Below, in pieces: positions 32,847 to 44,152 of a DNA stretch of 64,000 nt (the stretch's first letter is position 1; each line of letters begins with the position of its first letter). The DNA comes from Macrolepiota albuminosa (Eukaryota; Basidiomycota; Agaricomycetes; Agaricales; Agaricaceae): NCBI GenBank assembly GCA_027475525.1, contig JAMWFC010000026.1:186001-250000 (forward strand), read 5' to 3'. Both the position numbers and the translations under genes were made by a program. Below the pieces are notes generated by a model. That model was given only the letters and a program-made list of their open reading frames with translations. It was not told the DNA's origin and did no database searches.

Positions 32847-34286
32847 TTATCTTGCTGACAAGAAGCGGTAAAGGTCAGCAACCAGATAGAGACTTCCAGC
32901 GACTACCACCAAGCCATCACCGTCCGTTTTCGCTGCCCACTCTAGCGCATGCTGCAATTGATTTTCAACGGCCTCATCTGCAACCCATACTTCAGCTTCT
33001 GGGACTAGCGAGGTGACAGTATCACGCATGTCTCCAGGCGCAACTGATTTGACCCACGGCATTTCATCGGGAGGTGTAAATCGCAAGCAAGCAATCCTGA
33101 GATTGATTTTCAACGACGATTGCGAAGGAAGCGTTGGAGGAAGGATCGGTGACAGGGTCTGTAGGGGTGTTTTCGGAGGCGAATGGGAAAGAGACAATAT
33201 ATAGGTGAGGTTGAGAGAGGAATTCGTATCAACGCGAGAGAGAAGGTGCGTGATATACGATCCCAATGTTGCCGAAGAGGCGGGGTTATGTGCACCATCC
33301 GCTAAGACAATGAGAGGTCGGGTGATTCCACGCGTTGGTTCAGCAGGAAGTTGGTGGAAGGACAATCGCCCTGGCCACCGCACAGATCGAATGCCCTGAG
33401 AAACCGTTTCAGGTGAGATACTCTTAGCTATCTTGGTATGAAGCGATGATGGATGAGCGCAAAGCGTGGAAATGGCTGTTAATGCCACCCCCAGATTCTC
33501 GAGCTGATGATCACCAAAGAGTGGCAATGTTGCCTGTATATCACGAGCAAAACAGGGCATGTGAGCTGTAACGGGAGATGGAGGAGGTTCTCTGAAGTGA
33601 TCTGGAGCCATGTTAAAGGAAGATTGTAGAGGACCATCAACATTGCGATTCCAGTCGCGTCGATCGACCTTAATTGAGGTTACAAGCTCTCCTCCAACAT
33701 TCCTAACGACTTCTTCTACTGATTCTAGAACTTGAGAATGTTTTTGAGGTCCTAATACAAATACGCGCCCTTTTCTGGCAATTCCTGCCTTTTCTCTGGC
33801 AATTTCAGCTACAGTGTTACCCAGGAAAAACTGGTGATCGAGATCGACAGATGTCAAAGCAGAGACGAAAACAGACTCGTCTGGTATGATGTTGGTCGCA
33901 TCCAAGCGACCACCCATTCCAACTTCGAGGACAACGACATCTACTTTGGCCTCCTCGAAGATAGAAAGTGCGGTCAGGGTAAGAAGCTCGAAATTGCTGA
34001 GTTTGGTATCGTGGACTCGATCGGCATCTGTTATACGAGACCTAGCACGCATATAAGTAGGTGCATCAATAGCAGCATCGTTAATACTAATGCAGTCGCG
34101 AATCGAAACGAGGTGAGGGCTATTATATCGCCCAACTGATAGTGAGGAACTGCATAGAATTGAGGTTAAAATTGCCGATACACTTCCTTTCCCATTGGTG
34201 CCTGCAATATGAAAGGTCGGGCGCGTGTAAGGCGGTAAATACTGTACGAGACGCTGCAACCTGTCCAGACTAAGATCAATCGACAT
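32847..34286 (-). CDS. FOL3: Dihydrofolate synthase / folylpolyglutamate synthase family
   Basis: A single 479-aa frame without introns, unusual among its intron-rich neighbours. It shows the Mur-ligase-like fold of the FolC/Fol3 family: P-loop GTNGKGS (29-35), EVGMGGRLDATN (121-132), FGDHQLENLGVAL (257-269) and DGAHNP (330-335). Such enzymes join glutamate to dihydropteroate using ATP to make dihydrofolate. The short form without a mitochondrial extension resembles yeast Fol3 (dihydrofolate synthase) more than the polyglutamate synthase Met7, but the two activities cannot be separated surely by eye. A second Met-rich start upstream is not needed; the chosen Met leads straight into the conserved N-terminal helix. 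Expected location is the cytosol. Confidence 0.9.
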   Translation of the reverse strand: MSIDLSLDRLQRLVQYLPPYTRPTFHIAGTNGKGSVSAILTSILCSSSLSVGRYNSPHLVSIRDCISINDAAIDAPTYMRARSRITDADRVHDTKLSNFELLTLTALSIFEEAKVDVVVLEVGMGGRLDATNIIPDESVFVSALTSVDLDHQFFLGNTVAEIAREKAGIARKGRVFVLGPQKHSQVLESVEEVVRNVGGELVTSIKVDRRDWNRNVDGPLQSSFNMAPDHFREPPPSPVTAHMPCFARDIQATLPLFGDHQLENLGVALTAISTLCAHPSSLHTKIAKSISPETVSQGIRSVRWPGRLSFHQLPAEPTRGITRPLIVLADGAHNPASSATLGSYITHLLSRVDTNSSLNLTYILSLSHSPPKTPLQTLSPILPPTLPSQSSLKINLRIACLRFTPPDEMPWVKSVAPGDMRDTVTSLVPEAEVWVADEAVENQLQHALEWAAKTDGDGLVVVAGSLYLVADLYRFLSAR

Positions 34287-34910
34287 CTTGGTACGGTGTT
34301 AATGAAGTTTTGAAAACTTGTTGGTATTGATATTTCACTTTCTAGACGCGGGCGGACTTTAAAACTTCGCTTCTGACGGACCATGCGGTTGTCTCGGCCT
34401 CGCTCGGCCTTGGTCCGCCACATTTTGTCAGGTGAGAGTGGTTCCATAAGAGAAGGAAGACTGAGAGTACTGAAATCCGCAACGGCATGTATAAAGCTCC
34501 TGGAGCTGACCCTCCCTATGGTCAGAGTATGAAAGCCGCATGAACAGCGCTGGCGACGGCGCCAGTGGCGTGGGTGCTTCTATTTATATCTAAATTTTCT
34601 CATCGTCAACAAGGCAACTTCCGCAGACCTGTTGATAGTTCCTCTGGCCAGACCGAGTAAATAAATTCCGTTATACTTAACAGAAACTGAGTACTCACTT
34701 GCTTAAAGCTCCCAACAGAAGACGTAAATTTCTACGTTTGGAGATGACAGGTTCCATGAGGGTGCACGTCAGTAAACCCACGATTTGATGGCAGACTGTT
34801 CCGATCCTGGCCATCTCGTCAACGTGGCCGGTCTTCAGCCGATGGCTTTAATTGGCACCTACTTAAAAAGAAATGTACAAGTGTACTGGCATTGACTCTT
34901 ACCTAAATAA
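34287..34910. other. Divergent promoter region
   Basis: The 624-bp gap between the divergently read dihydrofolate synthase gene and the first membrane-protein gene must hold both promoters. No specific element was recognised. Confidence 0.45.
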
Positions 34911-36321
34911 ATGCCTTCTGATATACCTGCTGATGTTTCATACATTGGAGGAGTATGGTGTGAGGGAGTACTATATGGTGAGTGCTAAGTACTCAGTTCT
35001 CAGTTCTTATACAGCTGTCCTCTGACATTTTTTTGTTAAACAGGCATCCAGTATATACCCTTTTGATTTTCGGCCTCTTCATAAATTGAGACTTGCGTAG
35101 CCTTGTTGTTTTCAGCTTCATCTGTATCATTTACCTCGACAACTTTTATCATAAAACAGGGCGAATTAGAGGAGGGCCTACTACATCTGCGTGAGTAGTT
35201 TCATGATCACATTACGAGTTTTGAGCCGAGAATTTTTGAGTTAGAATTCTTTTAGCGGTTAGTACCTGCATGTTCGCTCTTTCTACGGCACATGTAGGAC
35301 TTGCGGTTCAATCACTCCTCGACGGTTTCATCTATCGCAAGTCCGAGGGAAGTGATGTTTTCTTTCGAGAGAATGTCTTCCCAAACAGAAAGGCCATTTA
35401 TATCATCAATGTATGCAACGTGGGACTTGAACCAATGTTACATCTGATCATAAAGTGGTTCAGACTCTTCTAGGAGATTCGCTTTTAGTGCGCGCATTGG
35501 TTGCGACAACCTTCAAACTAGTCTGCTTATTCACAAATATCAGGTCTGGCGTGCCTATGTCCTATGGCAAATGAGATGGGAGATATATATAATACCGGTA
35601 CATATTTTTACCTGTTTACTTCTCTGAACTCTGATTTCTTGATCCACTCATAGATTCTATTCCTTCTTGGCACCACAGGTAAATCATTGATCGACCAAAG
35701 TCTCAATCAAAGTTGATTATCTCTTAGCTTGTGGGATCAAGACTATCGTTTCCAATGTAGCGCTGTCGCACAGTTCTGTCTTTGATCCCAGCATTTTATC
35801 CTGGGTCACGTCAATGTTCGCTTTGACCATCGCTACGCAATTCACTGCAACTGCTCTCATTGCTTACCGCATTTGGCGAACGTTCAATGTTGCGAGCTTA
35901 CAATCCCGGGCGCGATACACGTCCCTAGTATGGCTCCTCGTTGAATCCGGCGCCATATACACTTCGACGGCTGTTATACAACTTGTAACAGAAGTTCTGG
36001 GAATGAATGCAGGTGTCATTATGGAGTTCATGCTGGCCCAACTTTGTGTAGATATTCCAGTCAGTGTTGTAGTGTCATCACTTCTGACTTGTTCCTGTTT
36101 AGGCCATCGCTCCTGGCCTGATTGTAGTTCGCATTACATTAGGCTCCGCTTTTGGAAGCTCTTCGCGGAAGAGAAACTCTACTAACAGTGTTGTTCAGCT
36201 CACGACATTTCATGCTACGGCGAACCACGTCAAAAGCGTTGAAGATACACTTGGGTCTCATACTATTCGTGGTACTGTCTCGCAAGAGGAGGACATACGT
36301 CCCAAACAAGATGTACCTTGA
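34911..36321 (+). CDS. Multi-pass membrane protein of a basidiomycete family, copy A
   Basis: Nine exons (34911-34977, 35044-35050, 35116-35190, 35263-35410, 35464-35487, 35544-35597, 35654-35678, 35728-36047, 36103-36321) give 312 aa in one frame. The second exon is only 7 nt. Recognisable parts are a start SDIPADVSYIGGVWCEGVLYG, FALSTAHVGLAVQSLLDGFIY, TLLGDSLL, VWRAYVLWQMRWEIY, TATALIAYRIWRTF, and LVWLLVESGAIY. About seven hydrophobic helices are expected. The family is widespread in Agaricomycetes, resembles DUF6533/6534 proteins in plan, and has no known function; it lacks a clear receptor motif. Copy B, 760 bp downstream, has the same exons. Confidence 0.8.
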
Positions 36322-37080
36322 TCCTGCCTCGTGCAAGAAGTCGTTACAAGCTCGAGCTTGTTCATTCATTGACATCTTCGTCTATTTCAGGTTATAATCT
36401 GTATTTTGATATATAGTTAAGATCAAGTTCTAAGGTCACCGTGCTTCAACCATGCTAGAAAGAAAGAATATCATGAGAATGAGGGGAAAGTGACCAATTC
36501 GAAATGATGGAAGGACAAGACGTCCCAAGAGATTTTTCGTTCTGTAATGATGGCCTCGGGAGAGCACTTCTTGTAAATAACAGGAAGAAACGCCAATGTG
36601 GTCGAGGTGAAAAAGAGGATTATCATATTGAAGTAAGTTAATTTTGGGTCGGTTGGCGTTCTTTTGTCACGATCGCTTACATCTCTTGAGACGATAATCA
36701 CAAAACTACGAGGTATCCTTCGTTTCTAAAAGAACCTGTGATGAAGGGGTTCCGTAGACTACATGATCCCGAATCCTGGCTGCGTAGGGGATTTTTGAAG
36801 ACCACTTTTCGGACAGAGCGTGAGAAAAGGCGGGTCTACAGAGTTTCCAGTACATATTTGCTTGCGCAGACTCGGAGGCCGGACATAGGGGTCGGTGTTG
36901 CAATGTGACCCCATTTTGATCACCGAAATGCCGGTTGGTTTCCGAGTATCATTTGTTTTTTCAGGGTCAGCTACCGAACGGCGGAGGAACCGTTGTCGCC
37001 TTCACGACTCACTCAGCCTTTCTGATGACTCGTCCGATTTCTTTCTGAGTAATTTCCAGTTTCTTGAAGACGTCTCTTCA
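36322..37080. other. Intergenic between tandem paralogues; nothing recognised
   Basis: This holds the 3' end of copy A and the promoter of copy B. No other feature is seen. Confidence 0.5.
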
Positions 37081-38510
37081 ATGCCTGCTGATCTTCCTGC
37101 CGATGTGTCGTATATCGCTGGGGTCTGGTGCGAAGGAATTCTGTATGGTATGCAAATATCCTTTTTATGACATATCCTTGTAGTTGAGCATTTAACAGGC
37201 ATCCAGTATAGTTTATATGGTTTTATATCGGCTTGTCAATGTATAATTGAGATTCTACAGTCTCGTCGTGTTTGGTTTCGTCTGTAAAATGTTTTGCAGT
37301 CAAGTCTCTGCGATGGGCCGAGGATATTCATCAATGTGGGTCTTGACTACGACTCCTAGCCATTGCCAGACTAACTGTTCTGAAGCAGTATTCTTCTCGC
37401 ATTTAGTTTTTGCATGTTCACACTCTCTACAGCCCATGCGGGGCTCGCAGTTCAATCAATTTTTCAAGGGTTTATCTATAACAAAACTCAAGACTCCAAT
37501 ACTTTCTTCCACAACAATGTTTTCCCAAAGCGAAAGGCTATCTATATCGTCAACGTACGTCACACGATCAATCTTGACAGACGTTTGATCGAATCCAGTC
37601 TAGACTCTTTTAGCCGATACTCTTCTAGTGAGATGCATGAAAACTTTCGCTTGTAAGTAATTCTAATGGCCCTGATTAAAATACAGATCTGGCGAGTTTT
37701 TGTTATTTGGCAAAGAGAATGGAAGATATTTACATTCCCTGTAAGTCATTGTTTTCGTGCCACTTAAAGCGATAAGCTTTACCTCTTTTTCTTAGCTTAT
37801 TCTTCTTACCGGGTTTGCGGGTATGCCTTCCAACGTTCCTTTTTTTTTCTCCCCTTGTAGCTAATAACCTCGAAGTTTGTGGCATTAAGACCATCGTGGC
37901 GAATGCGCTCGCCCATCAGAGTTCCGTTTTCGATCCTACAATTCTATCGTGGGTTACTTCCGCATTTGTCTTGAACATTGCGACACAGATCACTGCAACT
38001 TCATTAATCGCCTTCCGCATTTATCGCGCGTTGAACTTCACAAGCCCGAAATTCCAAGTGCGCTACATGTCCCTCATTTGGCTCATTGTCGAGTCTGGCG
38101 CGGTGTATACCCTGGCTGCAGTTATACAACTTATTACGTATCTGCTTAAGATGAATGTAGGAGTTATCGTCGAATTTATGTTGGCTCAAATTTGCGTAAG
38201 TTGTCTTTTTTTTATCTTGTCCATCTGCTCGCCTGATATCTCTCCTAAGGCTATAACGCCAAATTTGATCGTCATACGCGTTGCATTAGGCTTCACCTCT
38301 GAAAACAAGGCGGCTGTTACAGAGGACGTCGTACTTTCAACGTTTCACAACACGTATGAAACACCGCCAACGACGAATTATACCCAGGAGGAAGAATCCC
38401 TCGATACACCTGGATTGCATATCCCTGTGGGCAAGGTTCTGTCTCATGAGCTGAACTCTCGCACTCGCCCGTGTCGCCGACCAAGCATTATCCAGAATAC
38501 TTCTGTGTAG
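37081..38510 (+). CDS. Multi-pass membrane protein of a basidiomycete family, copy B
   Basis: Nine exons (37081-37147, 37199-37205, 37261-37335, 37407-37554, 37604-37627, 37687-37740, 37796-37820, 37861-38195, 38250-38510) give 331 aa. Exon lengths 1-7 (67, 7, 75, 148, 24, 54, 25 nt) are identical to copy A; exon 8 is longer because of residues NNLEV. Key segments are DVSYIAGVWCEGILYG, FTLSTAHAGLAVQSIF, TLLADTLL, IWRVFVIWQREWKIF and LIWLIVESGAVYTLAAV. The cytoplasmic tail after the last helix is polar and Ser/Thr-rich. It is a tandem duplicate of copy A, diverged well beyond recent duplication. Function is unknown. Confidence 0.85.
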
Positions 38511-39766
38511 AAGGTGGATGAATTGACCGTTCCCGCAGGTAGTCGGGCATTTTATACCATATCAAACTTTCGCCATAAATGTGCGATTAGGAATTTCTGG
38601 ACGGTGATATACTTTACTTATCCTTAGTATAATACATGATAATATAGCATACCACAATGGGTACTTATCATTTCAATTCAAACTGTCCGGCTCGAGCTGT
38701 CAGTGTTTTACAGCATCACTCGATGTATATATTAAGCCCCTTCGTAATGGCACCTGAAAATGTCACAAATACTCTGAATACGATGGCAGCTGTAAATCAA
38801 TACACAGAGAATGGTGTAACTGTTTCTTGGCAGACCGTTACGTGCAGGCCAGATACCAAACGACAACTGCTATGGTAGATACTATTATCCGTAGAACCAC
38901 ATACAACCTCTGCCAGTTGTTCGGAATTCAGGAGTATCCTGAAATGTGCTTTGAATCGGGATCATGCCCCCATGACCACCGCTGATTACAGTCTACAGTA
39001 TACTTACTCTGTTAGGCTTAGGCTTCCAGTCTCTTCTAGCTGTGAAATAGTACTTCTGGGCGCGTCTAGGGGTCCACATAGGGGTTTGCTTGAAGTATCG
39101 CTGCATCGAGACCTACACTTCGATCAAAGTATTTACTGGGATAAGTATTTTGTTCCCCTCGCGGACGCCGAAACGTTTGCGGTTCATCGTATATATTTCC
39201 TAAAATCAATGCGCACGTCGATAATTCACCTTTTCTATCGTAGAGTCGAAGGTTGATAGATAATTGTACATTATATAACCTGCATTAGACTTGGGAAAAA
39301 GCTCGCCATTTTCGAGCGTCCATGACAATTTTGATAGATAACGACCGGCGTATCGTCCCGACAACGTTAACAGCTTGAGAGTGGAGTTAGTTTGATCAGG
39401 CACGGGTGGGTCAGGAGGTGTAATCACGTACAGTCCATATGGAGCCCTGTACTTTGACAGATTTCAGAAGAGTGCGGGGCCGAGAAGACTCCATGATCCA
39501 GGAGCCTCGAAATGTATCGTCCTCAATATGGAGACCTATATGCATGGCTGCTAAAATCGGAAAGATTGATCTAGATCTAATCGGATAAGATTTGACAACC
39601 TCTGAATTTATCATTATGCAATTGATGCGATTAAATAGGGAGCTCCAACAATATAGAAATATTATTTAACGTATATATGATATGTTTGACCTATAGAAAG
39701 AGTGAGTACTAAACAGCGAAGACGATGCAACGCAATTGTTCAAATCCAATTGTTAATAGGCAACCC
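38511..39766. other. Intergenic between convergent genes; nothing recognised
   Basis: AT-rich, with short frames only. Confidence 0.5.
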
Positions 39767-40801
39767 CTAAGGCATCAACGATAAAACGTTCCATAGCACA
39801 TAGAATAGCCCCAAAAGGCCAATGTGTGGAAGGGACAAGCATGAATTGATTGCGTCACTACTCAAGGGCGCTGCAAGTCCTATAGTCTGATTTAAACAAT
39901 TGAGAAGCGCCGTATCCGTGTTCGAGGGTATTGGTGAATCGGTAGCCCCTTCGTTGGCATACACAGCGGAATTGTTGTACCCGTCCAGCGTCAACGCAAC
40001 AGAGCTAGACCTGTAATACTGGATGACCTGTTCAGGCGTCGGATAGCCATTGAATTCGGAAGGAGATGTCGAACTACTACCAGCATTCAAGTAAGACGAG
40101 CAATTTGATGAGATGTCAAAGATGAGGGCGTCGACCGTGGAGTTGTCGGACATGATGCGGAAGGTGCTATTGTTAATGGGATTGGCGGATTGGAAGGAGG
40201 CAGCGGCAATCGTGCCGCCTGGGCGGCTAGAGTTGTCAGGGAGACCGTACTAGTAAAGAATGTAAGGACAATTAATCCAGACGAAAGAATACTGTAACTC
40301 ACCTCATCATCGTGAAGATACGCCGCGGTTCCTATACCAGCCGCAGTACCCCAAACTAAAGGCCAAAAGTAAAAGGGGAACCCGCGGCCGGCGACACCGG
40401 CACCCGCGATTCCAGGATATCCGCTCCCGTACATCCTGAAATTCAGTTAGTCTAAGGCCAGGATAGATCTTCACTCTAGAGCGTTACCGTGTGCCAAAGA
40501 CCTGACTTCTGGTACCACCACCTGCCATGCGCCCCGCAAACAATTGACCAGCTGGTATCATAGCCGGAGTACCGCCTCCTAAACCGTAGGATTTGGCAGA
40601 AACCGTCTTGCCACCTGAATTGATACCATAAGATGTCTTGGATGACCCCGAAGAACCTTTTCCACCGCTTGAACCCCCAGAACCTTTGCCACCGGAACCA
40701 CCCCGTCCACTGCTGCCGCCTTTTCCACCTCCCCCACCACCACCCTTTCGTCGTACGAGACGTCTAGACTGTTCGTGAGGAGTAATGAGTGGAAAGAACA
40801 T
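39767..40801 (-). CDS. Glycine-rich membrane-associated protein, family member 3
   Basis: Exons 40801-40488, 40435-40303 and 40249-39767 encode about 309 aa. The start FFPLITPHEQSRRL leads into RRKGGGGGGG and a Gly/Ser/Lys tract. Exon 2 (133 nt, as in the other two members) reads YGSGYPG, GRGFPFYFWPLVWG and an Ala/Gly helix. Exon 3 begins YGLPDNSSRPGG, has many N-glycosylation sites, the Cys pair (SNCSS and LNCLN), YYRSSSVALTLDGYNN and a hydrophobic end. An in-frame extension upstream of the chosen Met exists, but the chosen start matches members 1 and 2. It lies 18 kb from its paralogues and on the opposite strand. Confidence 0.85.
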
Positions 40802-42079
40802 GTCGTAGACGAAGAAAGGAAGAAAAACCTGAGTCCCATGATGACTTATATGAATTGTGCCACAATTGCAAATGATCGAGCGAGGCTGTGTGAACCAGTG
40901 CGTAAGAATAGGACTATTGTCTACAAAACGGGAAAACAAGAGTCATTAGCTAAACTCTACGAAGAAAAATGAGGGAAAAGGGTATCTGGATTTGAAGAAA
41001 GCTTAGAAAAAGCTAAGCTGTCATTACATCATCAGTTGGCGCCTGCATCGCCCACTGTAATCAACGGGTCCTGGCTGAAGTAACCATTGCTAAGTCCAAC
41101 ATTCAAGGCAGCTATGTGGCATTGTCTCCATGTTCTATGAACGGTCGTGGTGTGGGCTGCATTTCTTAACATCAATTCCAAATGTATCTACATATCATAT
41201 AAAACATATGTATAGAGAGATGACATTTCAAATAATTGCTTGACTCCGAGTACTCAGCGCCGTAACACTATCAAATACTTATACCCTTTACTCATATAGA
41301 CTGCGCTTCACGGATCATGGTATAAGGAATCGCGCACACACCCCAATCCGAACCGGAGCATTGAGCCCTTACAATTCGGAGTGCAGTCGTCATAAGGCCT
41401 TGAGGGGGGCGACTCATGGCGCCTTTTTTCATGAAGAGAGCCACAGGAAGGATGCTTCCTCGAATGATCATACAAGTAACGATTCCGGAGTGTACGGCGT
41501 TTTGGATCAACCACAAGAAAGCTTGACTGCAGACATAGTACGTCTGATATAAGAGACTGGATTTCCGAATGAGTGACTGGAGCGGAAGAGTAAATTAGGC
41601 TGGACACAGAGTCGGGAGCAGAATTAGGATTTTGGACGGCGATTCTTTACAGAAAATATGAAAATAACTTATTATCTCTATTTAGATGTGGAACAGATAA
41701 AGCAAGAAAGTTTTAGAGAAGTTTCATGCTGGTGATTGCCGCAAGGATTCCACTAGAATTCCATGGACGCCGCATTCCTTGTCAGACTGCCATTGTCAGA
41801 GTTAATGTTTGCTGGCAGCGCCCACGCAAGAGTCTACTGATGTCCAAGCTTTTTCTCACCGACGCTAGCGCGATGCCGTCTTTCGATTGTTCCCACCAAA
41901 AGCTACCCTCTCCCATAGCTATCCGGGTTGAAACTCGAACATGGGTCGATGTCGACACCAGTTCTAATCGTAATTCCCACGGACCATCCACTTTCAGTAC
42001 CGTGGAGTCACCATCACAGTCACACCATCCCGACCTTTCACCACCGCAGTCAACGACGAGGTGGCCCTCTTTGTCGACG
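40802..42079. other. Divergent intergenic region; no supported gene
   Basis: A minus-strand frame at 41292-41516 with a hydrophobic stretch (SGIVTCMIIRGSILPVALF) may be a relic of a membrane-protein gene but has no support around it. Confidence 0.4.
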
Positions 42080-42735
42080 ATGTCGCTGCCCCGCTCTGAC
42101 TATGACCCACGAAGGGTTTTCGTGAACCCATTCCCTGAAATTTCGCTCGGAAAACATCGTCGTATTGTTGGTGTTTACTTGGCTGGAGCATTGGTGAGCA
42201 CGATAATAATGGAAACGTGTATCAAGTTTAAAGATGAGTGCCAAGTTTGCGTTAGCCAATTGGACATTCCTGGATGCTGCTGTCCTGTCTGCTCATGCGC
42301 ATGCTCCATGGGGCCAACCCGAAACACCGCCGCCTGTGCATGTAACATTCGTCGATTGGATACCAGGCATTTGCTCTCTTCTGGGCTATCTGATTATCAA
42401 CCTCATTGACAAGGATCGTGTTCGTGGAGATGAGGGCTTTGGAGACTCTCGCGCTGTGTGGAGAGCAAGATTGGTCTTGTTCATTGGGTTTGCGCTCATG
42501 GCTGGCGGGCTGGCAGGCAGCGTGGTACGTTGACAGATTCATGTATACGACTATAACCTTACGTCCCTCTTAGACTGTTTTGATCCTGAAGTATATTCTC
42601 AACGGATATACTGAACAATTTACTTACTATGGATATGCCAATGTTTCACAAAGTGTTGCGCTCATGCTGTCTGTCATTTTACTTTGGATTGCTCAGAGTG
42701 GTAGCAATGAGTACGAGTATAACCTTACTCTATGA
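42080..42735 (+). CDS. VPS68: Vps68/TMEM50-family membrane protein
   Basis: Exons 42080-42193, 42246-42524 and 42574-42735 give 184 aa, the usual length of yeast Vps68. The protein has four hydrophobic segments: IVGVYLAGALFALANWTFLDA, a second around FVDWIPGICSLLGYLIIN, LVLFIGFALMAGGLAGS, and VSQSVALMLSVILLWIAQ. It ends in the family signature SGSNEYEYNLTL. In yeast Vps68 forms a complex with Vps55 at endosomes and helps cargo leave the late endosome for the vacuole. Splice junctions are clean and phase 0. The 3' end converges with the acetyltransferase gene. Confidence 0.9.
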
Positions 42736-43035
42736 CAAAATGTGAACATTTAATTCTTTCTTTGTACTTAACAATCAACCTTTTAGGACATGATGAATGA
42801 AAACATGATATTTCTGGAATTGATGAGCTTCGCTCGTGTATCAGTGTCGGAGCATGAAGGCATCTTTGGTGTCTTGTTCTACTGCCCAGCAAAACAAGGG
42901 AAGGTTTGAGAAGCTATATACTTTATCCTCGTATGTCGGCCCATACACTATTTCCACAACGGTAATGCTACATTTTCTATCACTACACCACCCCTTGTAC
43001 TAACCTTTCCTACTATATCAGGCCTCTGTTCCTCG

Positions 43036-44152
43036 TCATGTAGGCGAAGTTCTAAGATTACGTGGTGGCCATCTTGGTTCTCGAACCATCTTGGATACCA
43101 GGTCAGCCTGCACATTCAAAGAGAGGCGCAAAGTACATACAATATTGACTACGACGGGCTGGTGGTGCCATGAAGGGTCCTCTTCTCCCAGAAACAGCGT
43201 CGCTACTGACTCGAACCCATGTTGAGCATAAAACTTTACATTTGCAGTGTTCGACGATTGGAGCCATGTAGACTGGCCAGCCCAGTCAGCCTGAATAGAA
43301 GCGTATGAGTTTACCTACCAGCTCCCTATATATTGGCCCTGACCCTTACCATCACCATCATTGTATCTAGGAGGGCGCTACCATATCCGCGTCCTTGTAA
43401 CCTGACGTCAGTCCACAAGTTGTCAATCAACCACATCTTCTCGACTCGAGTTCCAAACGCTCGCACCACCGCATCCTGCATCTTTTCGTCGGCCTCAGTC
43501 CGTCGCTGAGGAAGTAAATTTTCAAACCTCATTACTGATATAACGGATTGCTGACTTACCCGCTTCTCCATCTCACTCATCTTGCTATAGCGGTATTTGA
43601 GAAGCCTTTTAAACATCCGCTTCGTGAGATCGATTACGGAATCCCTTTTTGGTTGAGCAGAACCATTTCTTGGGGGCGTACTGTCATTTCCACAGCGTGT
43701 TGAGAGAACATATATCGAATTTCTACGCCATTGAAGTACCTACGCACCAGACGACGTTTGCTCCTCCTCCTCTCACTGTGAACACTCTCTTCGTCCGAAT
43801 CCATAGGAAGAGTTCCAATGAAATCAAAAGTCGATCCAGCGTTACCTCTTCGCGAGTTTGTTCACGCTCCTAACAGCTTGGGTCAGGTTTCGTATTGCAG
43901 GCAAAAAGGTATCATAAGAAAATTTGTCATACGTTACGGATATACCGCAGAATTGGGTCGTTCGCGAAGGTTCTCTGGAATGTCTTCGCAGCGCGGAGGA
44001 TATCATCTACTTTCACGTCATCTCACGATGCACCACCTCGACTCGAGGGACAACGCACCGCATTCGAGCTTGGCGACTATTATAGGTTCTACAAAGAACG
44101 TAGACTTGACTGTGCTATTTCGAGCCAAGTCGTTGGACGCTTGAACCTGCAT
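43036..44152 (-). CDS. GNAT-family N-acetyltransferase
   Basis: Seven exons (44152-44059, 44006-43933, 43869-43727, 43680-43560, 43505-43350, 43290-43141, 43089-43036) give 263 aa in frame. The N-terminal part (DDILRAAKTFQRTFANDP) is the usual first helix of fungal GNAT proteins. The acetyl-CoA-binding motif A is LWTDVRLQGRGYGSALLD (Q-x-x-G-x-G/A), followed by TWLQSSNTANVKFYAQHGF, the motif B region, and the end VVNIMVREP. The start at 44152 has a good context (CACCATG). Substrate cannot be predicted; fungal relatives are often described only as GCN5-related acetyltransferases. The gene converges with the Vps68 gene 300 bp away. Confidence 0.85.

Noticed and set aside
41292..41607. Minus-strand hydrophobic frames as a further membrane-protein gene
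   Set aside because: There is only one hydrophobic stretch, with no start exon and no alignment with the neighbouring families.
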